A DNA stretch of 64,000 nucleotides from Clostridium_AD sp050717515 (GCF_050717515.1 NZ_JBOITL010000039.1:1-64000); one strand, 5' to 3'. Numbered from the stretch's first letter, positions 16,471-25,946 are shown. Made by a program: numbers and translations. Notes: generated by a model from the sequence alone, not told the origin.

Positions 16471-18234
16471 TTATAGACCTAAAGCTCTTCTGTCAAATAC
16501 AGTTACAATACTTGTTACTTTTATTATGTCAATTTTCAAATTAAATTCAGCCGTTACATCAGGAGCATCATCATGAACCGAAAATTTCTGACCTGCAAAC
16601 TCCATTATTTGATTTATAAATTCTTCATCTTCTTCAGCAAAAATAATCTGCCCTTTATTCATATATGGAATAATTGTGCTGATTTTATCATCCTTATTTT
16701 TCTTTTGAGCATCATTAATGATTTTTATACCCCTGGACCTCAATGCAGGATCCTCACCAATTGATTTTTCAAGCTGAAAAGCATCAGCACCATTAAATGT
16801 GTTTTTCTCAATAGAAACATGAGTTATATCAGGATAATCCTTTAATAAATCAACCATATGCTTAATATAATCATCAAAATTAGTTCTAGCATTTATTTTT
16901 GCAAGTTCTGCCTTACGAGCATACTTTAATCCATTATCACATTCTGAACCTACTAAGAATGATGAATAATCTGATTTAACGTTTGCTGTTGCTCCTGGAT
17001 CCACAACTAACATAGTTTTAATAAATTTATGAGTCTCAATTTCTGTACGAGTTTGAGTATTAACAACTTTAAACCATTTTTCACCTATACTATTTACATC
17101 ACCCTGAACCTCTTGTTTAAAACTACTTGGATTCGCATAATAACTCATGGCTATATCTAAGCAATCCCAAAATTCATCCCATAACATAGGAAACTGCATC
17201 TCTGATTGATACCACCAGTAAAATTCCTTTGCATCCTCTAAGTGATTTTCATTTTTAAAGTCGAAGAAGATATTCTTAAATTCAAGCCATAAACCAGTCT
17301 CAAAATAATGATCAAGTCCGTTAATTAGTTTACCGTCTCCGTCTATAAAGTCATCTATTAATACACCCTTTTCATTTTTAAATTTCCAAGTAGGTTGTTT
17401 AATAAGACTGCTATAAAAACATTCTTTATGCTGCAGTGTTCCAACTGCAATAAAAGTGGTACCCTTTTTAACTTTCTCACCCTTACGATATAATGCTTTC
17501 TGAGAAGCATACATAACATCATCACTGAAGCGTTTCCACTTTTTTAACCGCGCATCCTCAGTTCTTACATCATCCTCACTTTGATAATCATCGAGGATAA
17601 TAAGATCAGGTCTACAATTATCATATTTTCTACCACGCATGGGAGAGCTTGAAGAAATGGCCTCTAAAAAAGATATATTTGTGAACTCTAACTGTGTAGA
17701 ATTACAAATATATCTTTTATCTTTATCATCCAGGAGCTTTCCAAAAGCCTTTTCAATGTATTCATTGTTCAGAAATGTATTTTTTATATCTTTAATGAAT
17801 TTCTCAGCAGTGGATCCTATATCGCTACAAATCAAAGTATATTTTTTAAATTCATAGCAGTGACTCCAAATAGTAGTTGCATAAGTACCAAAGGCAGACT
17901 TGCCTGTTCCTCTAGGGAGTATTCTTCCTATTTGTTCAGGACCCTCACCAATTATAGATTCTTGTATATCTTCCCAGAGCTCTCTGTGTACTTCTGCAAT
18001 TGGAGCTGCAGCATTATCTTCTTTAACCAGGAATACATCTTGTAAAAAATACATACAGAAAAATTCTAATGACCTTTTACCAACAGACCAGGCTAATCCA
18101 TACTTGTCAAATAAGTGGTCCTTATGTTGCTTCATTAAATCTCTAGCTTTGGTACCTTGAGGATATAACTGCTTTAAATATTTATATAATAATTGCCTAT
18201 TAACTTTATGTTCATCTACTTCTATATCTTGCAA
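16471..18234 (-). CDS. terL: Terminase large subunit
   Basis: The 587-residue protein is an ATP-driven DNA packaging motor. Walker A is GRILPRGTGKSAFG (GTGKS at 109-113) and Walker B is LIILDDYQSE (D215/D216). A C-terminal RNase H-like nuclease domain starts at LVVDPGATANVKSDYSSFLVG (first acidic residue D412). It lies after the small subunit gene and two small ORFs and before the portal gene. The length is near the upper end for Firmicute siphoviruses. Confidence 0.92.
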   Translation of the reverse strand: MQDIEVDEHKVNRQLLYKYLKQLYPQGTKARDLMKQHKDHLFDKYGLAWSVGKRSLEFFCMYFLQDVFLVKEDNAAAPIAEVHRELWEDIQESIIGEGPEQIGRILPRGTGKSAFGTYATTIWSHCYEFKKYTLICSDIGSTAEKFIKDIKNTFLNNEYIEKAFGKLLDDKDKRYICNSTQLEFTNISFLEAISSSSPMRGRKYDNCRPDLIILDDYQSEDDVRTEDARLKKWKRFSDDVMYASQKALYRKGEKVKKGTTFIAVGTLQHKECFYSSLIKQPTWKFKNEKGVLIDDFIDGDGKLINGLDHYFETGLWLEFKNIFFDFKNENHLEDAKEFYWWYQSEMQFPMLWDEFWDCLDIAMSYYANPSSFKQEVQGDVNSIGEKWFKVVNTQTRTEIETHKFIKTMLVVDPGATANVKSDYSSFLVGSECDNGLKYARKAELAKINARTNFDDYIKHMVDLLKDYPDITHVSIEKNTFNGADAFQLEKSIGEDPALRSRGIKIINDAQKKNKDDKISTIIPYMNKGQIIFAEEDEEFINQIMEFAGQKFSVHDDAPDVTAEFNLKIDIIKVTSIVTVFDRRALGL

Positions 18235-18239
18235 CTAAA

Positions 18240-18437
18240 TCACCTTCTCTGAGTCATTGCCCCATTAACTCTTTTATATACCCTTTGGCCCATGCATTCA
18301 TTTATGTTAGCATAAGCATCAAGGGTAAAATCTAATTCTTCGCATCCATGGTTCTTGTTGCACTTATTTACCAAAGGACAGCAGCATACTAATTCTTTAT
18401 CTTTCCATTGAGTTAATAATGTTACTTTCATATTCAC
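18240..18437 (-). CDS. Small cysteine-rich phage protein (65 aa)
   Basis: The protein contains a cysteine cluster (CCCPLVNKCNKNHGCEEL) that could bind a metal, followed by a basic C-terminus. It lies between an unknown ORF and terL, with only five bases to terL. A GGAGGGTGA ribosome binding site supports the ATG at 18437. I do not recognise the family. It may be a packaging accessory protein, judging only from position. Confidence 0.6.
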   Translation of the reverse strand: MNMKVTLLTQWKDKELVCCCPLVNKCNKNHGCEELDFTLDAYANINECMGQRVYKRVNGAMTQRR

Positions 18438-18441
18438 CCTC

Positions 18442-18753
18442 CTACTTTATAATTTTAATAACTGGAAGACCTACAATAGAAAGTTTATCTCTGATTTTTA
18501 AAAATTCATGCTTAAACCATGAGTTATAGTCACTGCCATGGAATTCATCATTATATTTACCTCTAACTAAATCACTTAGCTTAATTTCTATATTTGTACT
18601 AAGCGCAAGGTTAACTATATATGCAGTTGTATAACCTGTTTTTCTTCCATACCAACTACAAAGCTCTTTTGTAAATAAATACTTAGACTGCATTATGTTT
18701 AGATTAAATCCTAATGCCTTTTCTATTTTAAGTATTAATCTTATATCTACCAT
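18442..18753 (-). CDS. Unidentified phage protein upstream of terL (103 aa)
   Basis: I start it at the ATG at 18753 (MVDIRLILKIEKALGFNLN), which follows a purine-rich AGGGGCGAGAG. A longer frame to a TTG at 18825 has no ribosome binding site and passes through what looks like non-coding DNA. The product is helical and basic, with YGRKTGYTTAYIVNLAL in the middle. It lies between the terminase subunits. No family is recognised. Confidence 0.6.
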   Translation of the reverse strand: MVDIRLILKIEKALGFNLNIMQSKYLFTKELCSWYGRKTGYTTAYIVNLALSTNIEIKLSDLVRGKYNDEFHGSDYNSWFKHEFLKIRDKLSIVGLPVIKIIK

Positions 18754-18887
18754 TACTCTCGCCCCTAACCTAAAAAAATATTGTAGAAAATGTGGAGTCG
18801 GCCACCACGATTTTGAAAATTTCAAAAATTAGAATGCCACCCCCATCAAGTTTCAACAAATTATCAATTATCAATAAATTAAATAAC

Positions 18888-18911
18888 GTCGTGAAATAGT
18901 ATTTTCACGAC
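18888..18911. other. Inverted repeat in the 18754-19040 intergenic gap
   Basis: GTCGTGAAA-tagta-TTTTCACGAC is a nine to ten base-pair inverted repeat in the ~290-bp gap between the terminase small subunit gene and the next ORF. The rest of the gap has no supportable gene; it holds G/C tracts (GGGGGTGGC near 18838 on the minus strand) in AT-rich DNA. It could be a weak terminator, an operator or part of the packaging start site. Confidence 0.4.
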
Positions 18912-19040
18912 ATTACAACGCACTCTAAACCCATTGCTTTGGTTAACTACTATTATTAATGACATTATCAGGTATTTGTATGAACTAATCATTAACTAAC
19001 TGTGTACTAACTATGAACATATACAATTAAAACCATTCAA

Positions 19041-19433
19041 CTACTCAGAATCTGACTCATCCATCTCTGCATCCAATACATCAACATCAACTTTGTCCTT
19101 ACTATCTCTACCATCATCTATGCTTATCTTATTTGTATTAGGCATAGTCTTATTCAATAGAGCAAGCCTAGCATCTAACTCAATCTTCTTGCTAGTAGTA
19201 CTATCCGCCAGCTTAATCAACTTCATGGCGTTCTTAGGCGCATAGGAGGTGATTATCTGTATTGTGGAAGATATATACTCCTGTTGACATCTGGCCACCT
19301 CAGCCTTAAATTCCTCTAGTTCTATCCATTTATAAATAGTGTTACGAGTAACTCCTGCTGCCTTTGCCATATCAGTGATATTGCCCCCTGTAGCCTGTCT
19401 CTCTATTGCATCAATTTGTCTTTGATCTAACAT
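19041..19433 (-). CDS. terS: Terminase small subunit-like helix-turn-helix protein
   Basis: The N-terminal ~45 residues form a helix-turn-helix (ITDMAKAAGVTRNTIYKWIE) of the phBC6A51 type, followed by a helical segment (ALLNKTM and upstream) and an acidic C-terminal tail (DVDVLDAEMDESDSE). This layout fits a small terminase subunit that recognises the packaging site. It is the first gene of the packaging module, separated from the regulator gene by a terminator. Confidence 0.75.
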   Translation of the reverse strand: MLDQRQIDAIERQATGGNITDMAKAAGVTRNTIYKWIELEEFKAEVARCQQEYISSTIQIITSYAPKNAMKLIKLADSTTSKKIELDARLALLNKTMPNTNKISIDDGRDSKDKVDVDVLDAEMDESDSE

Positions 19434-19461
19434 CTAATCACCTCCTATATAGTCAACACCA

Positions 19462-19499
19462 TAATAAAAAGAACACCAGTTGTCCACCAGTGCTCTTTA
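19462..19499 (-). terminator. Rho-independent terminator before the packaging genes
   Basis: On the minus strand AAGAGCACTGG (19497-19487) pairs with CTGGTGTTCTT (19479-19469), an 11-pair stem with G-U pairs and a seven-base loop, followed by TTTATTAT. It ends the early transcript after the ArpU-like gene, so late genes need read-through or a new promoter. Confidence 0.75.
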
Positions 19500-19526
19500 A
19501 TCTATCTATAATTCTTAATAATACTA

Positions 19527-19961
19527 TTATACTTCTTTCAATGTGATATTAGGTGATATACTTTTCAAGAATTTGTCATGTTTTGATCTGACCGTAATAG
19601 TTGCATAACCCATATTTGCTCCAACATCTTCCCAAATTAGTCCTTTAACATATCTATACATAAGTATTTGCCTTAAATCACTATCATCTAAACTGTAGAT
19701 ATACTCTGTCAGCATGTCCTTTTCTTCCACCAGCTCAATAAGCTTACGATTTAATCTATTCTGTATCCTCTGAACCTTATGCTCATAACTTTTAATATCA
19801 TATCCCTCTATCTTAATACTATGTTGCGTATAAGGAAAATTTATACTTGACCCTGTTACAGAATCCATTGCATACTCTGGCTCAATACTTTCTAATTCTC
19901 GTTTAATCTGTTCAATTTCGGATATGATTTTTTGTAACTTTGATAACTCTTCTTTTGTCAA
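19527..19961 (-). CDS. ArpU/RinA-like late transcription regulator (DUF1492-like)
   Basis: This 144-residue protein has an N-terminal coiled coil (KLQKIISEIEQIKRELESI) and a C-terminal sigma-region-4-like helix-turn-helix: LRQILMYRYVKGLIWEDVG then ATITVRSKHDKFLK. This is the layout of DUF1492 / ArpU-type phage proteins, which sit just before the terminase genes and activate late transcription. The terminator directly downstream supports an early-to-late switch here. Confidence 0.75.
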   Translation of the reverse strand: MTKEELSKLQKIISEIEQIKRELESIEPEYAMDSVTGSSINFPYTQHSIKIEGYDIKSYEHKVQRIQNRLNRKLIELVEEKDMLTEYIYSLDDSDLRQILMYRYVKGLIWEDVGANMGYATITVRSKHDKFLKSISPNITLKEV

Positions 19962-19989
19962 CTACTCACCTACTTTATATTTTTTTATC

Positions 19990-21234
19990 CTAACTTCTTA
20001 TTCTTATAGGTAGTACCATTTCTAAGTTATCCCCATCCTGTGTTATTACAATAGGATTAACACAGGCACTCATTCTAAACTCAACTTTGTCAGTATAAGT
20101 TTTTAAACATTCTGATAGGTACTTTGAATTTACTGCTATTCTAAATTCGCTTTTAGAACTATCATCAAATTTGGTATCACAGTCTACTTCTATTTTTATA
20201 TCTGCTACCGGTACTAAAGAATACACCTTCTGGACTTTTATATTTTTCTCTTCAGGACACTTTAATTTAAATTCCTTTTTATTTTTTTCTGCTTTTGCTT
20301 TTTTAGTGGCCCAGATGTTATATTTTTCTTTGTAATCATTATGGGCTTGAACTTGTAATTCCTTAGTTTTTATTTCACTTGTTTGTTTATCAAATTCTTC
20401 TTTGCACTGGCTTGTTAATAGAGTTAATTTATTCTCTGTAAAATTTAACTGTATATGCTTTGTTTTAACTCCGTTTATAAATTCAAGCTCATTTTTAAGT
20501 TTGCCCATATCTATAATACTCACATAGAAATGCTCTTCAGGAATAATATTCTTATACTTTATAAACTCACCCTGAAGGATCTTACCAACAATCTCTATGT
20601 TTCCTATCTCAAATTTTACATTCTCTTGTTTATCATCCGTATACACATGGACTTCATTATCTGATTTATAATCAAGTGTGCTGTCTAATATCTCAACAGT
20701 ATTTTTGTTAAGTACAAACTTTGCACTAGACTCATAATTTCCTTTCCTAACACTTACCCTATATCCATCTATTGCACATGTTTCATTATTATTAAAGAAT
20801 AGACCACACAGTGTTGGTCTAGTATCATCCTGTGCCATTGCATATTTTACTTCTAACATTCTATGAAGTTCTTTTTCTGTGGTAGTAAACAATAAATCTC
20901 CTCTGAATAAATCTTCTGGCTGACTTGGACCAGTAGCAGAAAACTTTATAATTTTATTACCGGCTTTTATTTGATTATCCATAAGGGTTAAATTATCTTC
21001 TTTAATTTTTTTAATTAATTCTACTATTCCAGATGGTAAAACAAATCTCTCATCTCCACCATAGGAAATGCAATCTAAGGAAATATTCATTGTTGTATCC
21101 GAATTTGATTTACTGAATGTTATTGTATTTCTTACAGTTTTAGTTACAATGCCAGTCAAAAACAGGTTACATTTTAGCTTAGATAGTGCCTTTAGGGTTT
21201 CTTTTAATTTAAATAGATCTAACTCAATATTCAC
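19990..21234 (-). CDS. DNA polymerase III beta-subunit-like sliding clamp
   Basis: The 414-residue protein resembles DnaN. It contains KFSATGPSQPEDLF, then TEKELHRMLEVKYAMAQDDTRPTLCGLFF, then CAIDGYRVSVRKG, corresponding to the 'P-L-GV-F ... ATDGYRLS' block of clamps. The C-terminal domain has RIAVNSKYLSECLKTY and ends MVLPIRIRS, similar to the clamp ending 'MPVRL'. A lysine-rich insertion lies near residues 300-330. Clamps tether polymerases to DNA; this one could serve the prophage family-A polymerase or recruit host Pol III. The ribosome binding site overlaps the end of the helicase pseudogene. Confidence 0.75.
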   Translation of the reverse strand: MNIELDLFKLKETLKALSKLKCNLFLTGIVTKTVRNTITFSKSNSDTTMNISLDCISYGGDERFVLPSGIVELIKKIKEDNLTLMDNQIKAGNKIIKFSATGPSQPEDLFRGDLLFTTTEKELHRMLEVKYAMAQDDTRPTLCGLFFNNNETCAIDGYRVSVRKGNYESSAKFVLNKNTVEILDSTLDYKSDNEVHVYTDDKQENVKFEIGNIEIVGKILQGEFIKYKNIIPEEHFYVSIIDMGKLKNELEFINGVKTKHIQLNFTENKLTLLTSQCKEEFDKQTSEIKTKELQVQAHNDYKEKYNIWATKKAKAEKNKKEFKLKCPEEKNIKVQKVYSLVPVADIKIEVDCDTKFDDSSKSEFRIAVNSKYLSECLKTYTDKVEFRMSACVNPIVITQDGDNLEMVLPIRIRS

Positions 21235-21235
21235 C

Positions 21236-22607
21236 TTATACTCCTCCTTTGATTCTAGCCTTTACAGCTTCAAGTAATGTATTTTGATTTATTTCTTTAT
21301 TCCCTAGTGCTCTCATAACATCTTCATCCACCGTATTTTTACAAACTATATGGTGGACAACTACTGACTGCTTTTGGCCTTGTCTGTGAAGTCTTGCATT
21401 TGCCTGTTGATATAACTCTAGGCTCCAAGTAAGTCCAAACCATATTATTATATTTCCACCATACTGTAAGTTAAGTCCGTGACCGGCACTTGCTGGATGA
21501 ACTAAAAGTATTGGTATTTCTCCATCATTCCATTTTTTAATATCACTAGAATCTCCGAGTCCAATTGCTTTTAATTTCTTAGCTTTTAAGTAACTAACTA
21601 TTCTATCAAAATCATGTCTGAAACTATAAAATATTAATACTGGTTTACCATTAGCTGCTTCTATAAGCTCTAATAATATTTTTAATTTCTCTTCATGAAT
21701 TTCTACTACTTCTTTAGTTTCTGAATATATAGCTCCATTAGATATTTGTAAAAGTTTGTTTGTAAGTACTGCTGCATTAGCTGCTGTTATATCATTATCC
21801 TCAAGCTCTATTACTAGATCCTTTTCTAATTTCTTATATGTGGACCTAACATTTTCAGGTAAGTTAACATTTATAATATTATCTATTCTCTCAGGTATAT
21901 CTAAATAGTCCTTTGACATCATGGAAATACATATGTCACCTATTTTATTATGAATTGCATCCTCTGAACCATCTTTCAGTTTCCAGTCATAAACTATATA
22001 ACCATTTTGTCTTCCAGGCTTAAAATACTGCTGCTTAAATCCTGTTATTGTTTTACCTAATCGTATGCCCCCATCAAGTAAATATAATTGTGGCCATAAA
22101 TCTATTAAACTGTTAGGTGCTGGTGTTCCTGTAAGTCCTACTATTCTTTTAAAGTATGGTCTTACTTTCTTTAAGGATCTAAATCTAATTGCCTTGGAAG
22201 ATTTAAAGGAACTGAGTTCATCTATAACACACATATCAAATGGCCACTTATCAAAGTACTCTTTAACTAACCATTCAACATTTTCTCTATTAGTAACATA
22301 AATATCTGCAGGTTTATTCATTGCTCTTAATCTATCTTTTGGTTTACCTAAAACCTTAGATATTTTTAAATGACTTAGATGGTCCCATTTTTCTACCTCA
22401 GTACTCCAAGTATCTTCTGCTACTCTTAGAGGTGCAATAACTAAAACTTTCTCCACATCCCCCAGAAATAACAAATTATCTATTGCAGTTAATGTTGCTA
22501 CAGTTTTTCCTAGTTCACAGCCCCATATCTAATAGTAACCCAGCTGATGGATTATCTATGATATGGGATATGGCATATTGTTGGTATTCATGTGGTTTAA
22601 ATTGCAT
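21236..22607 (-). pseudogene. SNF2-family DNA helicase, frameshifted in Walker A
   Basis: The gene starts at ATG 22607 (MQFKPHEYQQYAISH...) after a GAGGTGAGAGG site and reads to LLLDMGL, then hits TGA at 22517-22515. The next frame continues GKTVATLTAIDN into a normal SNF2 core: VLVIAPLRV, the DEAD-type motif CVIDELSSFKSS, GLTGTPAPNS, and C-terminal HPASAGHGLNLQ and QANARLHRQGQ. Removing seven bases (AGTTCAC, about 22512-22518) restores DMGLGKT exactly. The remaining 412-codon ORF lacks the ATP-binding lysine loop, so it should be inactive. A sequencing error cannot be excluded. Confidence 0.88.
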
Positions 22608-22893
22608 TGCCTCTCACCTCTTTTATAAGCTCCATTATTCCTTCAACCGAATCTATACATCTAACATCAAATCCTAAAGCTCTAAATTGTTTTGCTCTAT
22701 ATTCTTGCATTGGACTTGGTTTTTCTCCTGGTGCTTTAAGTTCTACAAATATAATCTTTCCATGTGGTAAAATGACAATCCTATCTGGCACTCCTGACAT
22801 TCCTGGACTAACAAACTTTAATGCTTTACCACCTATTTTCTTTACTTCTTTTATAAGTCTTTTTTCAATAACAGCTTCTTGAATAATAATCAC
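22597..22893 (-). CDS. VRR-NUC domain nuclease (98 aa)
   Basis: This compact protein is a stand-alone VRR-NUC domain: an N-terminal helix (EAVIEKRLIKEVKKIGG), then SPGMSGVPDRIVILPHGKIIFVELKAPGE with the PD-(D/E)xK-type catalytic D, E and K, then LGFDVRCIDSVEG. VRR-NUC proteins in phages act as structure-specific nucleases in replication or recombination. It sits directly upstream of the SNF2 gene, an association common in Firmicute phages. The GTG at 22893 lies within AAGAAGGTGA, so an alternative start a few codons later is possible. Confidence 0.85.
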   Translation of the reverse strand: MIIIQEAVIEKRLIKEVKKIGGKALKFVSPGMSGVPDRIVILPHGKIIFVELKAPGEKPSPMQEYRAKQFRALGFDVRCIDSVEGIMELIKEVRGNAI

Positions 22894-22904
22894 CTTCTTT
22901 TTTA

Positions 22905-23152
22905 GGTGTTGCCAATGTTACCAAAATTCTCTTACGTACGCGTATTCGTGCGTTTAGGCATATAGGTGCTCTCGTGTATATGCCTAATTATATAAATACT
23001 ACTTATATATTATATTTTGGTAACACTGGCAACACTAACCCTTTAAGCATTGCCTTACCTAGCTTTAGGGTGTTGCCAAAGACGTTACCAAGGTGCTTTT
23101 TATTGGTAACACTGGCAACACACACAAAATATTACAATTGGACTTTGGTAAC
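22905..23152. repeat. Iteron-like repeat cluster, candidate phage replication origin
   Basis: The 260-bp gap between the VirE-type primase and VRR-NUC genes has no gene. It holds TGGTAACACTGGCAACAC exactly at 23018-23035 and 23104-23121, its inverted copy with one change at 22906-22923, and a diverged inverted copy with a longer spacer at 23070-23090. A partial TTGGTAACG is near 23145. A separate hairpin (TAGGCATATA / TATATGCCTA) lies around 22955-22985. Alternating inverted iterons beside a primase-helicase gene fit an origin or operator array. Confidence 0.6.
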
Positions 23153-23153
23153 G

Positions 23154-25583
23154 TTAATTTTGACGTATAAAAGCCCTTTGCACGCCATAAGTTTTTCCAA
23201 ATCTTAATTTGCTTTTATGCTTTTCCCAACCATCAATCCCACTTAAAATATCATTTATTTCTCTCGCACCCATAGGTGAAAGTTGTTTAGGGTCACCATT
23301 AAATAGTTCACACCATATTTCCATAACACAGGTCTTTTCTCGCACCATATTTCCTTCTGGTGAGTCTCCAAAATCAGAACCTTGTATATAGCTTCTTTTT
23401 TGAGGAATGTCTAAGCTATACCAATCCTCAGGTAATGGCTTGTTCAAATATTCTTCAATTAATCCGGCTTTAGCACTCTCTTCACTGTGAGAATCTTGTT
23501 GTTGAGCTGCTTCTTTCTCTTCATCTTTATTCAGATGAAGTGGCTCTTTACTTTTCCATAGCTCTACAGCTTCAGCCCATATTTGGTCAATTTCATTTTT
23601 ACTTAAATCTTCCCATACATTTTTAGTATGAGGAACTACCCCAACATCTACTGGCCAGAATCTTCTATTACCGGTCCTGTCCCTCAGAAACTCACTGTCA
23701 TTAGTTGTACCTATAAACACACACTGCCTTGGGAATCTGCTTGTACGTCTTCCATAGGCAACTCTGTATATATCCTCTGTCTTAGATAGAAAATGCTTTG
23801 TAGCTTCAATATCTGCTTTCTTTGTAGCCATCATTTCACCCATTTCTATCATCCACACACCTTGTAGTTGTTCATAGGCTTCTTTGCCTTGTACAGTTGT
23901 TAAACTATCTGAATACCAATCCTTACCCAACTTTTTAATAAGTGTACTTTTACCTATACCTTGTGGTCCACTTAATACTGGCATGTTATCGAACTTTATC
24001 CCAGGGGCAAATACTCTTGCAACTGCAGCAACTATTATCTTTCGTGTTACTGTTCGTACATAGGGTTTATCCTCTGCCCCTAGATAATCTATAAATAATG
24101 TATCTAATCGTTTTACTTTATCCCAAGTAAGACTATTTAAATAATCTTTAATTGGATGGTAAGAATGCTTTTCAAAACTTAGGGCCAATGCATCCGCGCA
24201 TTTTGCGGTGGAGCTTAAAGCATAATACTTTTCAATAAATTCTCTAAGTCCACTATCATCTATATCTGCCCAGTCTGACTTATTATCATCACTTCTCCAA
24301 GGAAGCTTATCAATAACTACAGCTCTGTTAGAAAATTCATTGTAGGCTATTTTACCTTTAAGCATTGGTTCATTCTCTACTACTAATAAAAAGTTACTTA
24401 TAGTACTTTTTAACTTTCCAACCTCTGTGTATTTCAATTCTTTTAGCCAATCAGTGCTTACCTCTTCATCACTAACAACAGTGTCAAAATCCTCCTGGGC
24501 TTTCTCCATACGTTCTTTACCTAGAGTCAGCATTACCTTATTATCAGAACTCGCAAACTCTGACATTCGTGTAAATGAAGGTATTCTATTAGCTGGGGTA
24601 TCTTCTTTAATATCATCATCTAAGTGCCCAAACTTATTAATTCTTACTAAGTCAAACACATTACACAATATTCCACTAGTTGGGTCCGTTCCATGGTGTG
24701 AAAAACTGAATTTATCTTCATAAACTACAACTCCACCTGTAGTGCTTCCATCTACAAATGTATATCTTGTATCATCTGCACCTGCAGTATAAACATCTTC
24801 TAAGAACTCTCCTATTGCTTCACTTATACTATAGGTCCTACAAAATGCTCCTATAACACCTTTCTTTTCAAGCGGATCTTCTTGCCTTTTAATAGCACTA
24901 GTAATCTTTGCCCTGGCTCTTGAACTCTCAGGCCAATAACTTACATCCTGCCACCCAAAGGTATATCTAGCTAATATAGTATCCGGATTTAACCAAGCTA
25001 AGTCCTGGACCTTAAACACATAATCACCATCTGCACTAGTTGATGGCCAATACATTAATCTTGAAGGTTCATAGGTAGTATCATCAAATTGGTCTATCCC
25101 CAAATCATCTGCAACCATTCTAGCTATTGCTTGATATTCGTCCGGAAGAACTGGTCTGCTTAAAGGAATAATTAATCTTAATCTTTGATTATCCGGTGCA
25201 TGTGTATGAGTTGAATACATACAGCACCCAAAGTCCCATAACATTTCTATACTGGACCATACATCACCATTAACATAATCTAGGTCTAATGATAATAATG
25301 TTCTATTTGCAACGTTCTCAGCCTTCCTACGACCATTCTTAAGTGACCCTCCTACAAATCCTCCAACATCTTTAATATTGTCTCTATCAGTCTTTGGCAT
25401 TTTCTTATATTCACTGTAAGTCTCAGGAGTTCTTGTTGTAGTACTTAGCTTTTCAACAAGAGCTGAGTACAGCATATTTTTGTTTTTCCAATGAATCTCT
25501 TTTTTACTTTTACCTGAAGCTAACGCTATTGATCCATCATATTTAATTTTTACAATCTTCTTATCTTCTGTCACATATTCCAA
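23154..25583 (-). CDS. VirE-type primase-helicase (virulence-associated E family)
   Basis: The 809-residue protein has an N-terminal primase-polymerase-like half: RTLLSLDLDYVNGDVW (acidic motif), STHTHAPDNQRLRLIIPLS, and PSRLMYWPST. The C-terminal VirE P-loop ATPase has Walker A LSGPQGIGKSTL, Walker B MIEMGEM and IGTTNDSEFLRDRTGNRRFWPVDVG. Proteins of this kind start phage DNA replication by unwinding and priming at the origin. A TTG start after GGAGGGTGGTGA is the best choice. The adjacent downstream repeats may be its origin. Confidence 0.87.
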   Translation of the reverse strand: MEYVTEDKKIVKIKYDGSIALASGKSKKEIHWKNKNMLYSALVEKLSTTTRTPETYSEYKKMPKTDRDNIKDVGGFVGGSLKNGRRKAENVANRTLLSLDLDYVNGDVWSSIEMLWDFGCCMYSTHTHAPDNQRLRLIIPLSRPVLPDEYQAIARMVADDLGIDQFDDTTYEPSRLMYWPSTSADGDYVFKVQDLAWLNPDTILARYTFGWQDVSYWPESSRARAKITSAIKRQEDPLEKKGVIGAFCRTYSISEAIGEFLEDVYTAGADDTRYTFVDGSTTGGVVVYEDKFSFSHHGTDPTSGILCNVFDLVRINKFGHLDDDIKEDTPANRIPSFTRMSEFASSDNKVMLTLGKERMEKAQEDFDTVVSDEEVSTDWLKELKYTEVGKLKSTISNFLLVVENEPMLKGKIAYNEFSNRAVVIDKLPWRSDDNKSDWADIDDSGLREFIEKYYALSSTAKCADALALSFEKHSYHPIKDYLNSLTWDKVKRLDTLFIDYLGAEDKPYVRTVTRKIIVAAVARVFAPGIKFDNMPVLSGPQGIGKSTLIKKLGKDWYSDSLTTVQGKEAYEQLQGVWMIEMGEMMATKKADIEATKHFLSKTEDIYRVAYGRRTSRFPRQCVFIGTTNDSEFLRDRTGNRRFWPVDVGVVPHTKNVWEDLSKNEIDQIWAEAVELWKSKEPLHLNKDEEKEAAQQQDSHSEESAKAGLIEEYLNKPLPEDWYSLDIPQKRSYIQGSDFGDSPEGNMVREKTCVMEIWCELFNGDPKQLSPMGAREINDILSGIDGWEKHKSKLRFGKTYGVQRAFIRQN

Positions 25584-25625
25584 TTTATCACCACCCTCCT
25601 ATGCAAATATTTTATATGTTGTTTC

Positions 25626-25946
25626 TTAAACTTCTTCTACAATACTTATAAGTTTTTGAGCTACTGCTGCAACTTGGATAGCTTCCAGTGCTAATTCTAT
25701 TGCGTGTTTTCTGATTACTTCAGCTTGAATTTTAAATATTTCCAAATTATCAGTCCTGACACAGCGCCATAAATACTTTGAATTAATATCTATTAACTTC
25801 AAAACTTCCTCACACTCTTCAACTTCTTCTTTAATAACTCCATAGCCCTGGTGCATGTCCACGAACTGAGGATGAATTTTGTTGGCTCTTTGTAGTTCTT
25901 CCCAAGCTAATGTTTTAACTGCTTCTCGTAATCCTTCATCAATCAT
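25626..25946 (-). CDS. Helical protein with MazG-like motif (106 aa)
   Basis: The all-helical protein contains ANKIHPQFVDMHQGYGVIKEEVEECEEVL. This resembles the E-E-x-x-E core and preceding 'F-S-HEGYAVI-EE-EE' of small phage MazG-like nucleotide pyrophosphohydrolase-fold proteins. A second helix pair ends in HAIELALEAIQVAAVAQKLI. If catalytic, it would hydrolyse NTPs or dNTPs; the full set of metal ligands is not obvious. It lies between the NA37 and VirE genes. Confidence 0.5.
   Translation of the reverse strand: MIDEGLREAVKTLAWEELQRANKIHPQFVDMHQGYGVIKEEVEECEEVLKLIDINSKYLWRCVRTDNLEIFKIQAEVIRKHAIELALEAIQVAAVAQKLISIVEEV

Noticed and set aside
22906..23121. CRISPR array
   Set aside because: The repeats alternate in orientation and spacing is irregular, with no cas genes nearby.
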